A stretch of 38,969 nt of DNA, from assembly GCA_937926205.1 (NCBI GenBank), contig CALEYL010000073.1:1-38969 (forward strand), written 5' to 3'. The notes beneath the pieces were generated by a model, which was given only the letters and a program-made list of their open reading frames with translations, made no database searches and had not been told where the DNA came from. Position numbers and translations under genes: made by a program. This DNA is from an uncultured Saprospiraceae bacterium. GTDB taxonomy: Bacteria; Bacteroidota; Bacteroidia; Chitinophagales; Saprospiraceae. Below are positions 26,407 through 34,590 of this stretch, piece by piece. Position 1 is the stretch's first letter. Every line of letters starts with the position of its first letter.

Positions 26407-27441
26407 GTGTTTTACAAAATACTACTCAAGCCTGTCCTATTCCTTTTTTCGCCGGAGCGTGCACACCGCCTGACGGTAAGTGCTTTCCGGATGGTGCTCC
26501 GCATTCCGCTGCTGAATGCGCTGGTTCGCTGGCGGTACCGACTCGAGGATTCCCGGCTGGAACGCAACTTCCTGGGACTCCATTTCAGCAACCCCGTAGG
26601 CCTTGCAGCGGGCTTTGATAAAGACGGGAAATACCTGGACACGATGGCAGCACTGGGGTTCGGCTTCATCGAAGTGGGAACCTCCACGCCGCTTGGACAG
26701 CCAGGAAATCCACAGCCGCGCTTATTTCGACTTCCGCAGGATGAAGGCCTCATCAACAGAATGGGCTTCAATAACGAAGGCGTAGGGGCTCTGTGTGAAA
26801 GCCTGCAACAAAAACGTCCCGCCGGGCTCATTGTAGGAGGAAACATCGGGAAAAACAAAAATACGCCAAATGAAGATGCCGGTGAAGATTACCGGACGGC
26901 CTTTACACAGCTTTTTCCTTATGTGGACTATTTTGTCGTCAACGTGAGTTCACCCAATACGCCCGACTTAAGGGCTTTGCAGGATCGGGAACCCCTGACG
27001 AAACTCCTCGGCATGCTGCAGCAACTCAACGAGGCAACCGGGGCGCCAAAGCCCATCCTGCTTAAAATAGCGCCCGATCTCAACGACGCGCAATTAGACG
27101 ACATCCTCGACATTGTGCAAAGTACCCGCATCTCCGGTGTCATTGCCACCAATACGACCATAAGCCGGGCTGGTCTTGCCACTCCAGAAGCCAAACTGGA
27201 AGCCATCGGCGCAGGCGGCCTCAGTGGAAAGCCCTTGAAAGACCGCTCCACCGAAGTCATTCGCTACCTGCACCAACGCTCCTCCGGTAAGCTGTTCATC
27301 ATTGGGGTGGGGGGCATTGCTTCTGCTGAAGACGCCCTGGAAAAAATAGCTGCCGGCGCCAGTTTGGTGCAGATTTATACCGGCCTGATTTATGAAGGCC
27401 CGGGCCTGGTGAAGCGGATTAAGCGGGGATTTTTGAAATAA
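26407..27441 (+). CDS. pyrD: Dihydroorotate dehydrogenase (quinone), class 2
   Basis: About 344 residues. The enzyme oxidises dihydroorotate to orotate in pyrimidine synthesis, passing electrons to quinone at the membrane. The frame is open from a GTG at 26371, but that codon lies in the terminator stem. I chose the GTG at 26407, which gives (M)FYKILLKPVLFLFSPERAH, the membrane-associating N-terminal helix pattern of class 2 enzymes. FMN-barrel motifs are clear: GLAAGFDKDGKY, EVGTSTPLGQPGNP, MGFNNEG, VVNVSSPNTPDLR (with the class 2 catalytic serine), LLKIAPDL, ATNTT and IGVGGIASAEDALEKI. It stands alone, with no other pyr gene nearby. The start is inferred; the identity is firm. Confidence 0.93.
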   Translation: MFYKILLKPVLFLFSPERAHRLTVSAFRMVLRIPLLNALVRWRYRLEDSRLERNFLGLHFSNPVGLAAGFDKDGKYLDTMAALGFGFIEVGTSTPLGQPGNPQPRLFRLPQDEGLINRMGFNNEGVGALCESLQQKRPAGLIVGGNIGKNKNTPNEDAGEDYRTAFTQLFPYVDYFVVNVSSPNTPDLRALQDREPLTKLLGMLQQLNEATGAPKPILLKIAPDLNDAQLDDILDIVQSTRISGVIATNTTISRAGLATPEAKLEAIGAGGLSGKPLKDRSTEVIRYLHQRSSGKLFIIGVGGIASAEDALEKIAAGASLVQIYTGLIYEGPGLVKRIKRGFLK

Positions 27442-27521
27442 ATGGCTATATTCGTCCGAAACAGATACTTCGGGACACTTCACCGCTTTCAAAATATTAC
27501 ATAATTCTAAAACTGGAAACG

Positions 27522-28577
27522 ATGAAACACCACATCGCTATGGCCATTGGCCTGCTCTTTCTGAACCTTGCCATTCACGCCCAAACCTGCCTTCCAGGCG
27601 GGGCAACCTTCACCACTCAGGCTCAAATTGACAATTTTTCGACTGCTAATCCGGGTTGTACGCAGATTGAAGGCAACGTATTCATTCAGGGCGCCGATAT
27701 TACCAACCTGAACAGCCTGAGCGTTCTTCAGCGTATCGGGGGAGACTTCAATATTACCCAAAATGGGGTATTGGCGAACCTGAGCGGCTTAAACAACCTG
27801 GCTTCCATCGGTGGCGCCGTGCGCATCCAAAACAACCCTGCGCTGACCGATCTGGATGGACTGGAAAGCCTGAAGGCAGTAAGGGGTGATTATTGCTACA
27901 TCTCCGACAATTCCATGCTGACCAGCATTTCGGGCTTGGGCAACTTAGACAGCATTGCAGGCATTTTTCAGATATGGAGCCATAGTTTGCTGACCACCCT
28001 CAGCGGACTGGAAAACCTGGAATATGTAGGGCAGGATCTGGCCATTTTCAAAAATACAGCCCTGACCGACCTGGATGGACTGGATAACCTCGCCCGCATT
28101 GGCGGTGCGTTGCGGATTTATGAAAATGATGTTCTGGCAAGTATGACGAGTTTAGAGCATCCGGTTGACATACAAGGCGCACTGGTTATCACAGATAATC
28201 CTGCATTGAGTGCCTGTGACGTGGAAGCGGTTTGCACCTATTTGATGGCGCCCGCCTCTTTTGTCGCTTTTTCGGGCAATGCGACTGGTTGCAATGCAGA
28301 CACAGAGGTTATTGCAAACTGTATTTCTCCGGCACCGGATCTGGCGCTGGCATCTCAAATCCGGATTGCCCCGAACCCTGTTTCGGAGGTCGTATCAATA
28401 CACAGCGACACACATTTGATAAAAAGTGTTCATGTACGCGACGCTATGGGAAGGTCGCTTTTTCGCGCCGACAATGACCTTAACCGCCTCAATCTTTCGA
28501 GTCTCGCAAGCGGCATCTATCTGCTGGAAATTCTGATAGCGGATGAATTGGTGGTAAAGCGGGTGGTGAAGCAATGA
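27522..28577 (+). CDS. Secreted leucine-rich-like T9SS cargo protein
   Basis: 351 residues. A signal peptide (MKHHIAMAIGLLFLNLAIHA) ends near residue 20. The central part (about 45-245) is a solenoid of repeats built around NLSGLNNLASIGG, DLDGLESLKAVRG and DLDGLDNLARIGGALRI, similar to receptor L-domains and leucine-rich repeats, with a repeat of about 23-25 residues. Cysteines near both ends (CLPGG, CDVEAVC) probably cap the solenoid with disulphides. The last 70 residues, from IRIAPNPVSEVVSIH to VVKRVVKQ, form a type A T9SS sorting domain, so the protein should be exported and attached to the cell surface. It likely has a binding or adhesion role with no enzymatic motif. It converges on the Fe-S protein gene. 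Confidence 0.85.
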   Translation: MKHHIAMAIGLLFLNLAIHAQTCLPGGATFTTQAQIDNFSTANPGCTQIEGNVFIQGADITNLNSLSVLQRIGGDFNITQNGVLANLSGLNNLASIGGAVRIQNNPALTDLDGLESLKAVRGDYCYISDNSMLTSISGLGNLDSIAGIFQIWSHSLLTTLSGLENLEYVGQDLAIFKNTALTDLDGLDNLARIGGALRIYENDVLASMTSLEHPVDIQGALVITDNPALSACDVEAVCTYLMAPASFVAFSGNATGCNADTEVIANCISPAPDLALASQIRIAPNPVSEVVSIHSDTHLIKSVHVRDAMGRSLFRADNDLNRLNLSSLASGIYLLEILIADELVVKRVVKQ

Positions 28578-28612
28578 CGCAATATATTTTTTATTGATGA
28601 TTGACGATTACA

Positions 28613-28694
28613 TGATTGATAATTGCTGATGGAAGAAGTGGGTAAACATTGAATAGGGATGCTCGCCACCTCAAAAATCAGCATTTATCAATCA
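28613..28694. terminator. Inverted repeat between convergent genes
   Basis: TGATTGATAATTGCTGAT (28613-28630) and the complement of 28677-28694 agree in 17 of 18 bases, separated by 46 bases. Its place between two convergent genes suggests a two-way transcription barrier. ATTGATGAT-type words repeat around it. No T-run follows directly. Confidence 0.45.
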
Positions 28695-28716
28695 TCTATC
28701 ATCAATTATACAGGTA

Positions 28717-30297
28717 TTATACCAAGCTCACTCCCTCTTTCCCAATATGAATCGCCTTGGTCTCGGCTGTCCGGGTGCTGAGATCCACAGCGCTGTTTTC
28801 CAGTTTCAACACGCCGCGCGGGCAAACCGCTGCACAGATGCCGCAACCCACGCAGGAGGCACGCACGACGTTTTGTCCGCGTTGTGCATAGCTGCGGACG
28901 TCAATACCCATTTCGCAATAGGTAGAACAATTGCCGCAGGAGATGCACTGCCCCCCGTTGGTGGTGATTCGAAAGCGGGAAAAGAATTTCTGTTGTAAGC
29001 CCAGAATCGCGGCCATGGGACACCCAAACCGACACCAAACCCGGCTGCCCATAAGCGGATAAAAACCAACGCCCACTACGCCCGAAAATGCGGCGCCGAT
29101 CAGAAAACCATAGACTTTCCGCAGGTCGTAGCTGTTGACGAACAGGATTTGTTTTGCATCAGAAAAAGTATTGATGAGCAGAATGCCGCCGATAATGACA
29201 GCAACGCCGCCGATCAGCCAGGCCGTCTGGTCTTTTAAGCCCTCAAAGCGTTTGCGGAAAGCAAATACCAAAGCGCCGCCCAGCAGGAAAAACGCAGCGC
29301 TTCCCCAGGCGAAGGCTTCTTTGCTGACCAGCACTTTGCCGGTATTCTGCGCCAGATAGGAATAGATGACCGCTACGGTCATCAGGGTCACAAAAACCAG
29401 CACGCTGTGGATGAGCCAGCGCTCAATTTTCCAGGCATTCATGCTTTTGTCGGACAGATGCCGGAATGGGTCACCTGCCGTTTCTGCCAAACCGCCACAA
29501 CCACAAACCCAGGAACAATACCAGCGTTTGCCGTAGAAATAAGTCAGTATGGGCGAAATGAGGAAAATCATCGCGATGCCGAAAACGAGCATGAACAGGC
29601 CAAAACCACCGCCTTTCAGCATGTTGCCAATGTGCCAGTCGAAGAAAAAATCGTAGTTCAGCGGCCACATGTTTTTAAAGTCCTTGTCAAAATAAGGCTT
29701 GCCGCTGTTCAGTCGTTCCAGCAGTTCGGGAATCAAAAAAGCAAAACCCGTTTGGAAAAACATCACCGAAATGGTGCGCACCACCTGATAGCGGTTGTGG
29801 CGGTATTTGAGGATGAATTTGTAGCCCATCGCCAGAATGGCTACGGTATACAATGTGCCGTATACAAACCACTGGCTTGCCGGGTTGCCGTTGAGTAGCT
29901 TACTTAAGGGGTCGAAAAAACCGACCAGACCACTGCTGGCAGCGCCTTTTGTGCCGAGGCCAAGGTACTCCGGGTACCAGTACAGCAGCACATAAAAACC
30001 AGTAAGCACGATGCCGATGAGCCAGGCAATGGCGCCCTTGCTGGAAATGGAGCGCATCCAGACGCCATTGTTTTTGATACCAGCCGGCAAATGCAAATAA
30101 AGCCCGCGGGCATGGATGACCGTGCCTGCCGTCAATGACAACAAGGCTGTTGCCAATAAAATATTGGCTGCCGGGAGATTTGCGCCAAACCAGGCGGCCG
30201 TAATCAGCAACAACCCAACGCCAACCAGTCCCAGGCCGATTTTTGACGACAGGCCGAGACCGTGAGGTTGTGCAAGTGAAAGGCTGCTATCGTTCAT
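28717..30297 (-). CDS. Polytopic membrane 4Fe-4S protein (NapH/NosR/CcoG-like)
   Basis: 526 residues with about ten hydrophobic membrane segments. Inside the membrane part lie two cysteine motifs, CSWVCGCGGL and CRFGCPMAAILG, as in the NapH/NosR polyferredoxin family. The C-terminus carries two ferredoxin-type clusters, CISCGNCSTYC and CVGCGICAAVCP, each able to hold a 4Fe-4S centre. Such proteins pass electrons across or along the membrane. No nos, nap or cco partner is near, so the donor and acceptor are unknown. The neighbouring FAD oxidoreductase, transcribed first on the same strand, is a candidate donor. The start codon directly follows tandem ACTTCAACC-type repeats. CcoG-like copper handling is an alternative reading. 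Confidence 0.85.
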   Translation of the reverse strand: MNDSSLSLAQPHGLGLSSKIGLGLVGVGLLLITAAWFGANLPAANILLATALLSLTAGTVIHARGLYLHLPAGIKNNGVWMRSISSKGAIAWLIGIVLTGFYVLLYWYPEYLGLGTKGAASSGLVGFFDPLSKLLNGNPASQWFVYGTLYTVAILAMGYKFILKYRHNRYQVVRTISVMFFQTGFAFLIPELLERLNSGKPYFDKDFKNMWPLNYDFFFDWHIGNMLKGGGFGLFMLVFGIAMIFLISPILTYFYGKRWYCSWVCGCGGLAETAGDPFRHLSDKSMNAWKIERWLIHSVLVFVTLMTVAVIYSYLAQNTGKVLVSKEAFAWGSAAFFLLGGALVFAFRKRFEGLKDQTAWLIGGVAVIIGGILLINTFSDAKQILFVNSYDLRKVYGFLIGAAFSGVVGVGFYPLMGSRVWCRFGCPMAAILGLQQKFFSRFRITTNGGQCISCGNCSTYCEMGIDVRSYAQRGQNVVRASCVGCGICAAVCPRGVLKLENSAVDLSTRTAETKAIHIGKEGVSLV

Positions 30298-30424
30298 GGT
30301 TGAAGTAGTTAAGGTAGTTAAATTGGTTGAAGTCGTTAAATTGGTGGGGGTTATGCATCTTTTTGAGTAGGGATTTGTTTTTCGATATAGGCGATGTAAT
30401 TATTGAGCCTGGGATAATAAATAT
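30298..30424 (-). repeat. Tandem ACTTCAACC-type leader repeats
   Basis: Read on the minus strand, words such as AATTTAAC and ACTTCAACC alternate from about 30346 to 30299 and end at the ATG of the Fe-S gene. The other part (30350-30424) contains a coding-like but start-less frame (see findings). No separate gene is called here. Confidence 0.6.
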
Positions 30425-31798
30425 TCAACTTTTCAAAAACCCAATCACCTCCTCCAGCCTTCCCCGCTTCTTTGAAGTCAGGTTGCTGCCCGATTGCCGG
30501 GTGTAGATGCCGATGATTTCATTTTCGTAAGTCTTGTAAAACTCGGGATCGAAATTGGCCAAAGCCAGGTTTTGAAGCACGGACTCGACGGGCGTTTTTT
30601 CACGCAGCCACTTTTCGCATACCTCGTGGCGATAGCGCACGCCCATCAGGTTGAAACCAATTACAGCTGAGGTGTTTTTGTCATAAACGATGCGCACGCT
30701 TTTACGGCCCTCCGGATGTTCCCAATAAATGGACACATGGTCTTCCGGCGCATTGCCCCGGATGTCGCCGTACACCTGATACTCGATGTCCAGAAACTTA
30801 GCCGAGTTAAACCAGATGCCGGGATTGTAGGGGTGACGCCTGCCTGCAGGCAAGGCAGGGTTGACGGCGGTGGAATCGTAGACCATATTATAAGCTGCTG
30901 TTTCGCCCATCATGCGCCCCGTATACCAAACGGCTTCTATGGCGCGCCTGCCGGGTTGCGGCTGCCTCAATTCCACACAATCACCGGCAGCAAATACGTC
31001 TGGCAGGTTGGTCTGAAGGTATTCGTCCACCAATATTCCACGATTGGTTTCGAGGCCGCTGTCTTTTAGAAAATCGATGTTCGGACTGACCCCTGCCGTA
31101 AGGCCGACATAGCCACATTCGATGCGTTCGCCGCTGCTGGTCATCACCGCGCAAGCCCGCCCCTTGCCATCATCGATAATTTCTTTTAACTCCGTTGACA
31201 AACGCAGATCAATGCCGTTTTCCCGAATGTGGCGACTCACCATCCGGGATTCTTCAGGAGGGAGTATGGCATCCCAGTAGTTTTTTTCGCGCACCAGAAA
31301 GGTCACGGGTATGTGCCTGGAGTGGAACATTTCGGCCATTTCAATGCCGATAAGCCCGCCGCCGACGATCACCGCCCGCTTTAATCCCGGACTGTAAGCT
31401 TCCATGTTTTCTAAGTCCTGGTAATGGTACAATCCGCTGACCCCTTTCAGGTCCTGGCCAGGCCATCCGAATTTATTGGATTTGGAGCCGGTTGCCAGCA
31501 GCAATTTGTCGTAAGACAGGGTTTCGCCACCCTGAAGATGCAGGGTTTTGGCTGCAGCATCGAGGCGTTCCACCCGGGCCCGTTTGAGTTCGATCCGGTT
31601 TTTTTTCCAAAACCAGGGTTCATAAGGTTGGGTGTCTTTGAAGCGCATATGCCCCATGTAAATGTACATGAGGGCCGTCCTGGAAAAGAAATGGTCCGTT
31701 TCAGAAGAGATCACCGTTACCTGATGATCGCTGAGTTTTCGGATGAAGCGGGCTGCAGTGATGCCACTGATGCCATTGCCGAGAATAACGATGTGCAT
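30425..31798 (-). CDS. FAD/NAD(P)-dependent oxidoreductase
   Basis: 457 residues of the pyridine nucleotide-disulphide reductase class (Pyr_redox_2). The FAD dinucleotide site is GNGISG at residues 7-12. The NAD(P) site is AVIVGGGLIGIEMAE, and the second FAD site is DVFAAGDCVEL. There is no redox-active CxxxxC pair, so it is closer to ferredoxin/rubredoxin or nitrite reductase-like NADH oxidoreductases than to disulphide reductases. The C-terminal 120 residues (from GIWFNSAKFLDIEYQ) form an extra domain of unknown task. A seven-residue insertion, PALPAGR, is encoded by the palindromic repeat at 30839-30859. The polyferredoxin gene lies 127 bases downstream on the same strand, which suggests an electron-transfer pair. 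Confidence 0.88.
   Translation of the reverse strand: MHIVILGNGISGITAARFIRKLSDHQVTVISSETDHFFSRTALMYIYMGHMRFKDTQPYEPWFWKKNRIELKRARVERLDAAAKTLHLQGGETLSYDKLLLATGSKSNKFGWPGQDLKGVSGLYHYQDLENMEAYSPGLKRAVIVGGGLIGIEMAEMFHSRHIPVTFLVREKNYWDAILPPEESRMVSRHIRENGIDLRLSTELKEIIDDGKGRACAVMTSSGERIECGYVGLTAGVSPNIDFLKDSGLETNRGILVDEYLQTNLPDVFAAGDCVELRQPQPGRRAIEAVWYTGRMMGETAAYNMVYDSTAVNPALPAGRRHPYNPGIWFNSAKFLDIEYQVYGDIRGNAPEDHVSIYWEHPEGRKSVRIVYDKNTSAVIGFNLMGVRYRHEVCEKWLREKTPVESVLQNLALANFDPEFYKTYENEIIGIYTRQSGSNLTSKKRGRLEEVIGFLKS
30839..30859. repeat. Palindromic repeat inside a gene, copy 3
   Basis: These 21 bases differ at one position from 248-268 and lie in frame in the oxidoreductase gene. They add seven codons between VN and RHPYN, just before the GIWFNSAK segment. 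The length, a multiple of three, keeps the frame. Confidence 0.75.
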
Positions 31799-31976
31799 GG
31801 ATAATGGGTTTTGGCGCTTGATGACTTCCTCAAAGTTATACGATAAGAATGGGTATTTGGATCATTCGGGGCATAAAAATAGGCAATCGGCCACCCCGGG
31901 AGTTGTCTTGTCGAGGACAGTTGCAGGAGTTAGCGAAGAGAATATCAGAATTCGGTGATTTTACGCCGCCCGAAGT

Positions 31977-32693
31977 TCAGATAAATCGGTCAATTTCGGT
32001 CAACTTAACGGTTCCTTCGTAAAACGCTTTTCCGACAATGGCGCCAAAGCATCCCAGTTCCTGCAACCTTTCCAATTCCGGCACCGACGATACCCCGCCG
32101 CTGGCAATGAGTTTCAGTTCGGGGAATGCCTCCAGAAGTTCCTGATAGGTTTCCACTGCGCTGCCCTGCAATAGGCCATCTTTGGAAACATCCGTGCAAA
32201 TGGCGTAAACGGCACCCAGGGCCATCCATTGCTCAATGAAAGGGCGCAGTGCCTGCTCCGTTTCTTCCTGCCAGCCGCTTACCGCAATATTTCCGTTTTT
32301 GAAATCGGCGCCCAGAATGATGCGTTCGCTGCCGTATTGATCCAGCCAGGCGCTGAACATATCCGGCGACTTCACTGCGATGGTACCGCCTGTGATCTGT
32401 TTGGCGCCACATTCAAAAGCGATGCGCAGGTCTTCGTTTGATTGCAGGCCGCCCCCAAAATCAATGTGCAGCGCCGTATGGGCGGCTAATTTTTCGAGCA
32501 CGCGGTAATTGACAATATGCCCCGCCTTCGCCCCGTCAAGGTCCACGAGGTGCAGCCGTGTCAACCCTGCGTCTTCAAAGCGGAGGGCCATGTCGAGTGG
32601 ATCTTCGTTGTACACCTTTTTTTGCGCATAGTCGCCCTGGGTAAGGCGAACGCATTTTCCGTCGATAAGGTCAATGGCTGGTATGAGGTGCAT
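31977..32693 (-). CDS. hisA: HisA, phosphoribosyl-formimino isomerase
   Basis: 238 residues, the usual length. HisA isomerises ProFAR to PRFAR in histidine synthesis. The (beta/alpha)8 barrel starts IPAIDLIDGKCVRL with catalytic Asp8, and the second catalytic residue is Asp130 in ILGADFKNG. Phosphate-binding loops are visible as DFGGGLQ and ASGGVSS, with GAIVGKAFYEG near the end. It is third in the minus-strand order hisB, hisH, hisA, 48 bases after hisH. The leader contains a GGTTGAAGTGG-type word (ACTTCAACC on the coding strand). hisF, which normally follows and partners HisH, is not present downstream; the next gene is the oxidoreductase. Confidence 0.95.
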   Translation of the reverse strand: MHLIPAIDLIDGKCVRLTQGDYAQKKVYNEDPLDMALRFEDAGLTRLHLVDLDGAKAGHIVNYRVLEKLAAHTALHIDFGGGLQSNEDLRIAFECGAKQITGGTIAVKSPDMFSAWLDQYGSERIILGADFKNGNIAVSGWQEETEQALRPFIEQWMALGAVYAICTDVSKDGLLQGSAVETYQELLEAFPELKLIASGGVSSVPELERLQELGCFGAIVGKAFYEGTVKLTEIDRFI

Positions 32694-32741
32694 GGGTCTG
32701 GTTGAAGTGGTTGAGTTTGTAATGTGTTTTAAACGGAGGCT

Positions 32742-33329
32742 TTACAGGTCAATAAAATGCTTCAGAATGCGGGCGCCGGGTTGTGCCGATTTTTCCGGAT
32801 GAAACTGGGTGGCATAATAATTGTCTTTTTGCACGGCCGCGCTGAAGGGTTGTACATAATCGGTAGTGGCGATGGTGTAGGGGCCCGTCTCCACATAATA
32901 GCTGTGCACAAAATAGACATGCTGATCCTCCAGGTCCGGCGAAAAAAGAGCGCTTTTCAGCTGACTGATGGTATTCCAGCCCATGTGCGGCACCTTTTCT
33001 CCCAACTTTGGCTGAAAGCGCAGGACCTGCTGGGGAATCACTCCCAGACAGGGCGTGTCGCCTTCCTCCGAATGGGCGCACAGCAATTGCATGCCCAGGC
33101 AAATGCCCAGCACCGGCTGTGTGAGACCGCGTATAACCTCATCGAGGCCGCGCTCGCGCAAATGCTTCATGGTGTTGGCCGCTTCGCCAACCCCCGGAAA
33201 AATGACTTTGTCCGCAGCCTGAATGCGCTTCGGATCATCGGTAAGTGTCGCCGAAATACCTAGTCGTTCCAGTGCGTATAGCACCGAGCGGACATTACCC
33301 GCGTTGTAATCTATGACAGCGATGTCCAT
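32742..33329 (-). CDS. hisH: HisH, glutaminase subunit of IGP synthase
   Basis: 195 residues, a normal length. HisH releases ammonia from glutamine for HisF, which makes imidazole glycerol phosphate and AICAR. The class I amidotransferase triad is present: Cys77 in GICLGMQ, His177 and Glu179 in FHPEKS. The N-terminus IAVIDYNAGNVRSV and the oxyanion region IFPGVGEA are standard. Its partner HisF is not encoded in the window. It follows hisB after a 58-base gap filled with TTAGA-type repeats and precedes hisA by 48 bases, so the three probably share a transcript despite the repeats. Confidence 0.95.
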   Translation of the reverse strand: MDIAVIDYNAGNVRSVLYALERLGISATLTDDPKRIQAADKVIFPGVGEAANTMKHLRERGLDEVIRGLTQPVLGICLGMQLLCAHSEEGDTPCLGVIPQQVLRFQPKLGEKVPHMGWNTISQLKSALFSPDLEDQHVYFVHSYYVETGPYTIATTDYVQPFSAAVQKDNYYATQFHPEKSAQPGARILKHFIDL

Positions 33330-33387
33330 GGGTGGAGGTTAGATGTAAGACGTTAGATATCAGATGTTAGACGTTAGATTTTAGATG
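33330..33387. repeat. TTAGA-type repeats between hisB and hisH
   Basis: The gap is almost wholly made of AGATGTTAGACGTTAGA-like words. Positions 33348-33371 match 11322-11345 before udg in 23 of 24 bases. No ribosome-binding site or hairpin stands out. Confidence 0.7.
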
Positions 33388-34521
33388 TTATAAGACACCT
33401 TTGGTTGTTGGCAGTGCCAAATTTTCCGGGTCGCGGCGTACAGCCATTTTGATCGCTTTGGCGAAAGCCTTAAAAATCGCCTCGATTTTATGGTGTTCGT
33501 TTTCGCCTTCTGCCTGCAGGTTCAGATTGCAACGCGCAGCGTCGCTAAAAGATTTAAAAAAATGAAAAAACATTTCCGTGGGCATTTCTCCGATTTTTTC
33601 CCGACGGAAATCTGCTTTCCATACCAACCAGGGCCTGCCGCCAAAATCAATGGCTGCCTGGGCTAAGCAATCGTCCATGGGCAATACAAAACCGTAGCGC
33701 TCCAGACCGCGTTTGTCGCCAAGGGCATTGGCAAAAGCTTCCCCCAGCGCCAGCGCCGTATCTTCGATGGTGTGGTGCTCGTCAATGTGCAGGTCGCCAC
33801 GCACGCTTACGCGAAGGTCGCAACCCGAATGCCGGGCCACCTGATCGAGCATGTGATCAAAAAAACCTAATCCGGTTTGATTGTCGGCCAGTCCTGTTCC
33901 ATCCAGATTCAGACGGATGAAAATATCGGTTTCTTTCGTGGTACGCTGCACTTCGGCGATGCGTGGCGGCAATTTCAGGAAGTGGTAAATGTCATGCCAT
34001 TCGGTCGTGGAGAGGGCAATTACGTGGCTCAGGTCAGAAGCGGAGCCGGCCACTTCATTTGCGCCAAGCGAAGGATCTCCGTTGAGCCAGATGCCGCGAC
34101 ACCCCAGGTTTTTTGCCAGCGCCATATCTGTAAGCCGGTCGCCGATGACAAAAGAATTGGCGAGATCGTATTCACCATCCAGATATTGGGTGAGCAGTCC
34201 GGTATTGGGTTTGCGGGTCGGCGCATTTTCGTGGGCAAAAGTACGGTCTATGTGTACCGCATCGAATGTGATGCCTTCCTGCTCAAAAGCTTTTAAGATG
34301 AAATGATGGGCAGACCAGAATGTTGCTTCCGGATAAGCCGGAGTGCCCATCCCATCCTGATTGGTCACCATGATCAGGCGATAATCAAGTTCCTGAACAA
34401 TGCGGGACAGGTATTGGAAAACTTTGGGGTAAAAAACGACTTTTTCCAAAGCATCCACCTGATAATTATCGGGTTCCAGGACGATGGTTCCGTCGCGGTC
34501 GAGAAAGAGCAGTTTTTGCAT
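33388..34521 (-). CDS. hisB: Bifunctional HisB phosphatase/dehydratase
   Basis: 377 residues fusing histidinol-phosphate phosphatase (about 1-165) and imidazoleglycerol-phosphate dehydratase (about 185-377). The phosphatase is a HAD enzyme with Asp8 and Asp10 in FLDRDGT and the VIGDRLTDMALAKN motif. The zinc cysteines of the E. coli enzyme are missing: the matching loop reads HENAPTRKP, which agrees with my memory of Bacteroides HisB. The dehydratase has HIDEHHTIEDTA and NEHHKIEAIFKA, the two metal-binding histidine motifs, and GLGFFDHMLDQ. It is the first of three his genes on the minus strand; hisG, hisD and hisC are not upstream. A -7 box sits 20 bases before its start. Confidence 0.96.
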   Translation of the reverse strand: MQKLLFLDRDGTIVLEPDNYQVDALEKVVFYPKVFQYLSRIVQELDYRLIMVTNQDGMGTPAYPEATFWSAHHFILKAFEQEGITFDAVHIDRTFAHENAPTRKPNTGLLTQYLDGEYDLANSFVIGDRLTDMALAKNLGCRGIWLNGDPSLGANEVAGSASDLSHVIALSTTEWHDIYHFLKLPPRIAEVQRTTKETDIFIRLNLDGTGLADNQTGLGFFDHMLDQVARHSGCDLRVSVRGDLHIDEHHTIEDTALALGEAFANALGDKRGLERYGFVLPMDDCLAQAAIDFGGRPWLVWKADFRREKIGEMPTEMFFHFFKSFSDAARCNLNLQAEGENEHHKIEAIFKAFAKAIKMAVRRDPENLALPTTKGVL

Positions 34522-34541
34522 GGGTGGCGGAATTTTGCCTG

Positions 34542-34549
34542 CAAAAGTA
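34542..34549 (-). promoter_or_regulatory. hisB promoter -7 box
   Basis: Read on the minus strand this is TACTTTTG, fitting TAnnTTTG, and it ends 20 bases before the hisB ATG. This is almost the same spacing as at ruvA and the kinase gene. The -33 element is unclear. Confidence 0.45.
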
Positions 34550-34590
34550 GTGAAAACCCGGCGTGGTTGCAGATTTCAGTTGGGAAGAAG

